A DNA stretch of 64,000 bases. Origin: Ancylostoma caninum (taxonomy: Eukaryota > Nematoda > Chromadorea > Rhabditida > Ancylostomatidae). Position numbers and translations under genes: made by a program. Below the pieces are notes generated by a model that saw only the letters and a program-made list of their open reading frames with translations, ran no database searches and was not told where the DNA came from. The DNA is taken from positions 310,001-374,000 of the forward strand of contig JBAJFG010000626.1 of assembly GCA_037903475.1 (NCBI GenBank). The letters run 5' to 3'. This document shows positions 60,134 through 64,000 of the stretch, one piece after another; position 1 is the first letter of the stretch, and the number at the start of each line of letters is the position of its first letter.

Positions 60134-60311
60134 CAGGGAACTCCAAACGGAAGGAGGCATAGGGCGGGACCACGGGGCGACTCTCTTGGACAGAGACACA
60201 GGTGCTCTGCATGCTGGCTCTGGTTGCCTGCTTCTGCCAACACCTGTGTCTCTGCCCAGGAGCGACGCGCCGCGGCCCCGCCCCCTGCCCACGTCCGTTT
60301 GCAGTTCCCTG
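60134..60311. mobile_element. Foldback element, ~178 bp
   Basis: CAGGGAACTCCAAACGGA at the left pairs with TCCGTTTGCAGTTCCCTG at the right. Further in, CAGAGACACAGGTG pairs with CACCTGTGTCTCTG. The loop is about 40 bases. The arms are complementary along most of their length. Confidence 0.8.
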
Positions 60312-61619
60312 TGTGTGTGTGTTATAAATCGATATCACCGCATTGCTGTCGCAATGAATGGACACCTCGAACTCTGCAAAAAGGAGGAGCCCAAAAAGAG
60401 TTTTTTCGCCGTTGTTGCAACTAAATATGTATGTATGTATACCATCGCGATGAGCGTCGCATGAAGATTATTTCAATGTTAGAATCTCGAAATCGATTTC
60501 GAGGTGAAACGCTGCCACTGAGCAAACAACAAATTGACCAAATCAAAAGCAGGAAGATGGCTGAAGGATAACACCACTGAAGTATCGGCGAAATTTCGCA
60601 ATTTGCTGGAAAACAAAGGTTATGCTTTCGCAAATTTGTCATCTTCTACATGAATGAAGGCATTCTGGGGCATGAAAGGATGGATTTAAAATTACTACAT
60701 TTTCAGGACTAAACGCAAATACGAATAACGGCAAAACGGACAACCGGACACGGATAATCCGTTCAACCCTGCTATGAATACATATACTCTCTCAAGGTAA
60801 ATGCGTGACTAGAACAGTAAAGGCAATAACTTGACCGCAATACATCATATTGTTATCGTGTGTCGTTTTATATGGGTCACATTGTGACCTATGGTTCCCT
60901 TCGGTGTGATGCTTGTTTTTATGTGAGCATTTTTTTACAACCGCGATGTGTTTACTTCATCCTAACCACGCAACACATTAGTCTGGGTTCATTTTTTGCC
61001 TGATTGATGAGCTCAATAATTTCCATCAAATTTTGCAAGGCGATGAGAGTAACTAGATCACAGCAATGTAGCGCTCACTCGGTGGGGGTTCCAACACATG
61101 ACACATGACAGAGGGGGGTTCCGAGAGGAAAATAGCTGTGAAGCCGTGTGTCTTTAAATGTGTGTAACCTAAGCCGGAACGAATGAGAACTCTTATTCCA
61201 GGGTGAAACAGTTTAGATTGCCAGGATGAGTATGAGAGTATGACATGCTGAAGATGTCGATGCCGTTTTGACTGTGAAGACGGCGCACAGGTATAATAGA
61301 GGATAATGTTCTTTTAATGTTTCGAAAACCTCGTTCGAGCGCAGTACTCGGACTCCTTCGGTGATCGCTGCGCCCGCCACATGGATAAGGAGGGGAAAAC
61401 GATTCCAGATATCAGAGGGATGATAACCGACGAAAATTGATGTTGTGTGCCCATCGACACACATCGTTTGTATCATCGTCATCATTTATATCTCCTGTTC
61501 ACTTCCAACACATTCTCTAGAATTACAGGCGATGAGGAGCACTGAGCTTTGTTTGTGAACGATCGGCGATGATGTAACGTGGAAATGTTCCCACCACTGT
61601 TGCCTCTTAAATCGCCGCT
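60312..61619. other. Gene-poor stretch
   Basis: It holds a (TATG)n tract near 60425-60441 and a hAT-type end fragment with CGGATAATCCGTTC at 60715-60775. No gene supported. Confidence 0.5.
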
Positions 61620-61890
61620 TCAGTTGGGTGGTGGTCAAGACGTGCACCGCGACGCGACCGCGCCGCACGCATATGCTTTTCAAGATCAGGTTGTTTCTTC
61701 GAATTCGACACACTGAATGACATCGGTGGCTACCTTCTCACAGTTTGCAGGTTCCGAAAACACTCATCTGTCCCAATAAAGCTTAGAAAAGTTGTCCATA
61801 TCCACACAGAGCTGCTCGTACCCTAGAAAGCTGCGACGCACACATGAATCGACCAATCACAAACCAACAGCGTACCTCTTGTCACGCAGC
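61620..61890. repeat. ~275-bp dispersed repeat, copy 2
   Basis: Same orientation and order of blocks as 35240-35520. Confidence 0.75.
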
Positions 61891-62139
61891 CGTTTCAATT
61901 TGACTGATTTTGAAGAGGCGAAATTGGGGAACATTGAAAGAATAAAACCTGCTCACAAAGGAATATAGTGATAAGGAAATTAATGAGTTCTAAATTCTGA
62001 CATCTCATTCGAGTCCTGAGTGTCAACATGGAAAGCTCGGTTCGGCAGGACCAAAGGGTGTAGTCAATGAAACATTTGTTTCCGAGCTCTGTGTTGATTG
62101 CAGATGATTATTGTCCGATGCTGAATTGGCGGGAGGAAA

Positions 62140-62240
62140 GCGGGGAAAATGTAGGCTCCCCGCCGTTTTTGGGACCCCGATGGAAAATGAAACTGACAAA
62201 ATTATTATTTGTAATAATTTATAACCAAAAGAAAATATTC
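62140..62240. repeat. Reverse-oriented fragment of the hAT-type MITE interior
   Basis: CCGCCGTTTTTGGGACCCCG followed by AT-rich DNA is the reverse complement of the TTTTATTTTCC...GGCGG interior of 29814-30097. Confidence 0.55.
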
Positions 62241-62510
62241 AAAAATAACGACTGCATGTGCTCGTTCTTCTGTATCCATTGAAAAATTATCATTTTTTTT
62301 TAAATGATTTCATTTTGCAACACTCTACTTTCAGAGCCAGAATTAAACAATGTTTGCATTTGCCTCAATTTTTTGTTGAATCTACAGCTTATTTGCTTTG
62401 AATATTGGTCAGGAAACTCAATTGCTTGTTACAGCTGATTAAAGTAATCAAAATATTCAAAAACCAGTCTTCTAAGGAATTAACGGATTAACGCATTGAC
62501 GCGTAACGGT

Positions 62511-62877
62511 TGTTGTAAACAACTTACAATATATTATAATATCTCCTATTCTTCTTGTCATGGAAATATGCTATTCTGTCAACGACATGTGTTATCCATA
62601 GGCAATATCTGTAGGCACTTATACGTGCCCTAGTTTCTCAAGTAATTGGGGTATGATCCCCTATCGTTCAGGTGCTAACGGGAGCGGTATCGACTTTGAA
62701 CTTTCTATCAAATGGCCCCCTGTGGCAACCTCTTACAAAGTAGGTCGGCACCGCCCCCAACCTTGTGCATATAAACCCCCCGATTTGCATTATTATTGTC
62801 GCTCACTATCTTCGACAGACTGTTAATAAACCGTTATTAACAGTATCTTCAACTGCCACGGCCACCAAATTTGTGCA
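62511..62877 (+). mobile_element. 5' LTR of a Bel/Pao-like retrotransposon
   Basis: The proposed LTR begins TGTTGTAAAC and ends near GTGCA at 62877. It contains a TATA box (CATATAAAC, about 62769), an AATAAA at 62825-62830 downstream of it, and is followed at 62886 by TGGTAGACCC, a plausible primer-binding site because it starts with TGG. The 3' LTR is beyond the window, so the exact borders cannot be confirmed here. Confidence 0.65.
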
Positions 62878-62914
62878 TCGGCCGTTGGTAGACCCTCGCC
62901 CCTAGCCAATCTCT

Positions 62915-63470
62915 CCTCCGCGAGCCTTCCCTGAGGGACCAGGAGAGATCTAGGCTTTTCCTGTGCTTCCTCCCAAGGGAACCAGGACAGATCTCCTCTC
63001 TCTTCCTACAGTTCCTGCCTGAGGAACCGGAAGAGCTGAGTCGAGTTCACCGACACCTCGGTCGGTAAAAGCCTTCTCCTCTGCGCTACCTCCCTGAGGT
63101 ACCCCAGGAGAACTAAAGGCTTTCTGAGTCCTGTGCTTCCTTCCTAAGGAACCAGCACAACCACTCACTCTTCCCCCCGATTCCTCCCTGAGGAGCCGGA
63201 AGAGTTGAGTCGGCTTCGACGACATCTCAGTCGTTGATCAAGCCTCTCTTTGCGCTACCTCCCTGAGGTACCAAGAGAACTAAAGGCTTGTCCATTGTGC
63301 TTCCTCCCTGAGGAACAGCACAGCTCCTCACTCCTTGACAACTCCTCCCTGAGGAATCGAAGAGTCGAGTCGAGTTTAACGACATCTTAGTCGTTAATAG
63401 CCTTCCTTCGCACGTCTCCTCCCACGAGGAACCAGAAGGAACAAAGGCCGTCACACTTTTGTGACTCCTT
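62915..63470 (+). repeat. Tandem array of ~165-bp units in the retrotransposon leader
   Basis: About three units. Each has GCGCTACCTCCCTGAGGTAC (63083, 63252), TGTGCTTCCTCCCTGAGGAA (63134 and 63297, with variants) and a GAAGAG..GAGTCG block followed by GACATCT.AGTCGTT (63012, 63188, 63350). The shared CCTCCCTGAGG is self-complementary around its centre, so each unit can form several small hairpins. The array lies between LTR and the gag-like frame. Confidence 0.8.
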
Positions 63471-63540
63471 CCTGAGGAAAAGAAGTAGTATTGAACTCAA
63501 GACCCGCGTGGCAGAAGAGCAACAAACAGAACTATCCACA

Positions 63541-64000
63541 ATGGCAGAAATTCAAGTATTCAAGACCAAAATCACGAATGCTTGTGGTCTGCTCAAGTCC
63601 AGCGAAAGAGAATTGAATCGCTTGGACGAACCATTCGCATTCCCAACAACCAAAGCTGAATGTGAAGCCTTCATAAGGCAAAAGACAGCTGAGCTTAATC
63701 ATCTACAAAGGACGATTTCGACATCGAAACAGCTCCATGACTCACACGTCAATGCTGCTATTGCTAACATCACATCACGACAAGAAGCAAAGGAGCGTGA
63801 AAAGCTGATGTTGGATCTCAACAAATACCTTGAAGCAGAGTCGAACCATCTGGAAATGACAACAATCCAGTGGCTGAACAAGATTGAGTTCAGAAAGGAG
63901 GAACTTTCACAACAAACGTCACTCATCACGTGTTCAGAACCAAGCACTTCAAACAATCAGAGTGACTGCGGTCAAAGCGACCACCCAGTTGAATGGCAAA
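63541..64000 (+). CDS. Gag-like N-terminus of the Bel/Pao-like element (partial, runs off the window)
   Basis: An uninterrupted frame starts ATG (TCCACAATGG context) at 63541 and remains open to the window edge, 153 codons. It is highly charged, rich in K, E, Q and S with few hydrophobic runs, and has a helical, coiled-coil-like N-terminal half (repeated EL..LDEPF, AELNHLQRTI and KEREKLMLDLNKYLEAE-type heptads). This matches the usual start of Bel/Pao gag polyproteins, but no protease or RT domain is inside the window. The frame is open upstream to about 63391, so an earlier non-ATG start is possible but unneeded. Its intactness contrasts with the other coding remnants and suggests a young copy. 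Confidence 0.6.
   Translation, partial: MAEIQVFKTKITNACGLLKSSERELNRLDEPFAFPTTKAECEAFIRQKTAELNHLQRTISTSKQLHDSHVNAAIANITSRQEAKEREKLMLDLNKYLEAESNHLEMTTIQWLNKIEFRKEELSQQTSLITCSEPSTSNNQSDCGQSDHPVEWQ

Noticed and set aside
1..64000. Ribosomal RNA genes, CRISPR arrays, bacterial-type operons
   Set aside because: None seen; gene structure is spliced and eukaryotic throughout.

Overview
The window is nuclear DNA from a nematode, most likely a clade V strongylid (hookworm-like). The evidence is short introns (about 42-65 nt) with TTTCAG-type acceptors mixed with long repeat-filled introns, start codons a few bases downstream of a strong 3' splice acceptor (the usual sign of spliced-leader trans-splicing), a nematode-type Cys-loop receptor, an RTE-type LINE, mariner remnants and a Bel/Pao-type LTR retrotransposon. 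Most of the sequence is intergenic or intronic and is crowded with terminal-inverted-repeat (TIR) elements.

Genes. (1) 15078-19824 (+): seven exons that join in one frame to a 299-residue secreted, cysteine-rich protein of unknown family. (2) 50619-59258 (+): sixteen exons, all in phase, encoding a complete 497-residue Cys-loop ligand-gated ion channel. It has a signal peptide, Cys-loop, four membrane helices and an ETS triplet where anion channels have PAR, so it resembles the cation-selective GABA receptor EXP-1. One of its introns is GC-AG. (3) 59445-59830 (-): a candidate three-exon gene for a small secreted peptide, tail-to-tail with the receptor gene. (4) 45111-45497 (+): a candidate two-exon 64-residue secreted peptide. 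(5) 37599-37954 (+): three phase-consistent exons forming the C-terminus of an unrecognised protein. Weaker coding candidates lie at 9742-10087 and 32302-32500.

Layout. 1-15 kb has no clear gene; it holds a rearranged 2.2-kb mariner-like element, MITEs and simple repeats. 15-20 kb is gene 1 with repeats in its introns. 20-50 kb is repeat-rich and gene-poor: several hAT-type elements with 8-bp target duplications (one a 2-kb element with two further MITEs nested inside), MITEs whose ends share TTAAAGGCA, foldback elements, and an RTE LINE fragment interrupted by a deleted mariner. 50.6-59.3 kb is the receptor gene with MITEs in at least four introns. 59.4-62.5 kb holds the antisense peptide gene and more repeats. 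From 62.5 kb to the edge is the 5' end of a Bel/Pao-like element: LTR, primer-site region, an unusual ~165-bp tandem array in the leader, and the start of a gag-like reading frame.

The genes do not form a pathway. The receptor and the secreted-peptide candidates would both suit neuromuscular signalling, but nothing in the sequence links them.
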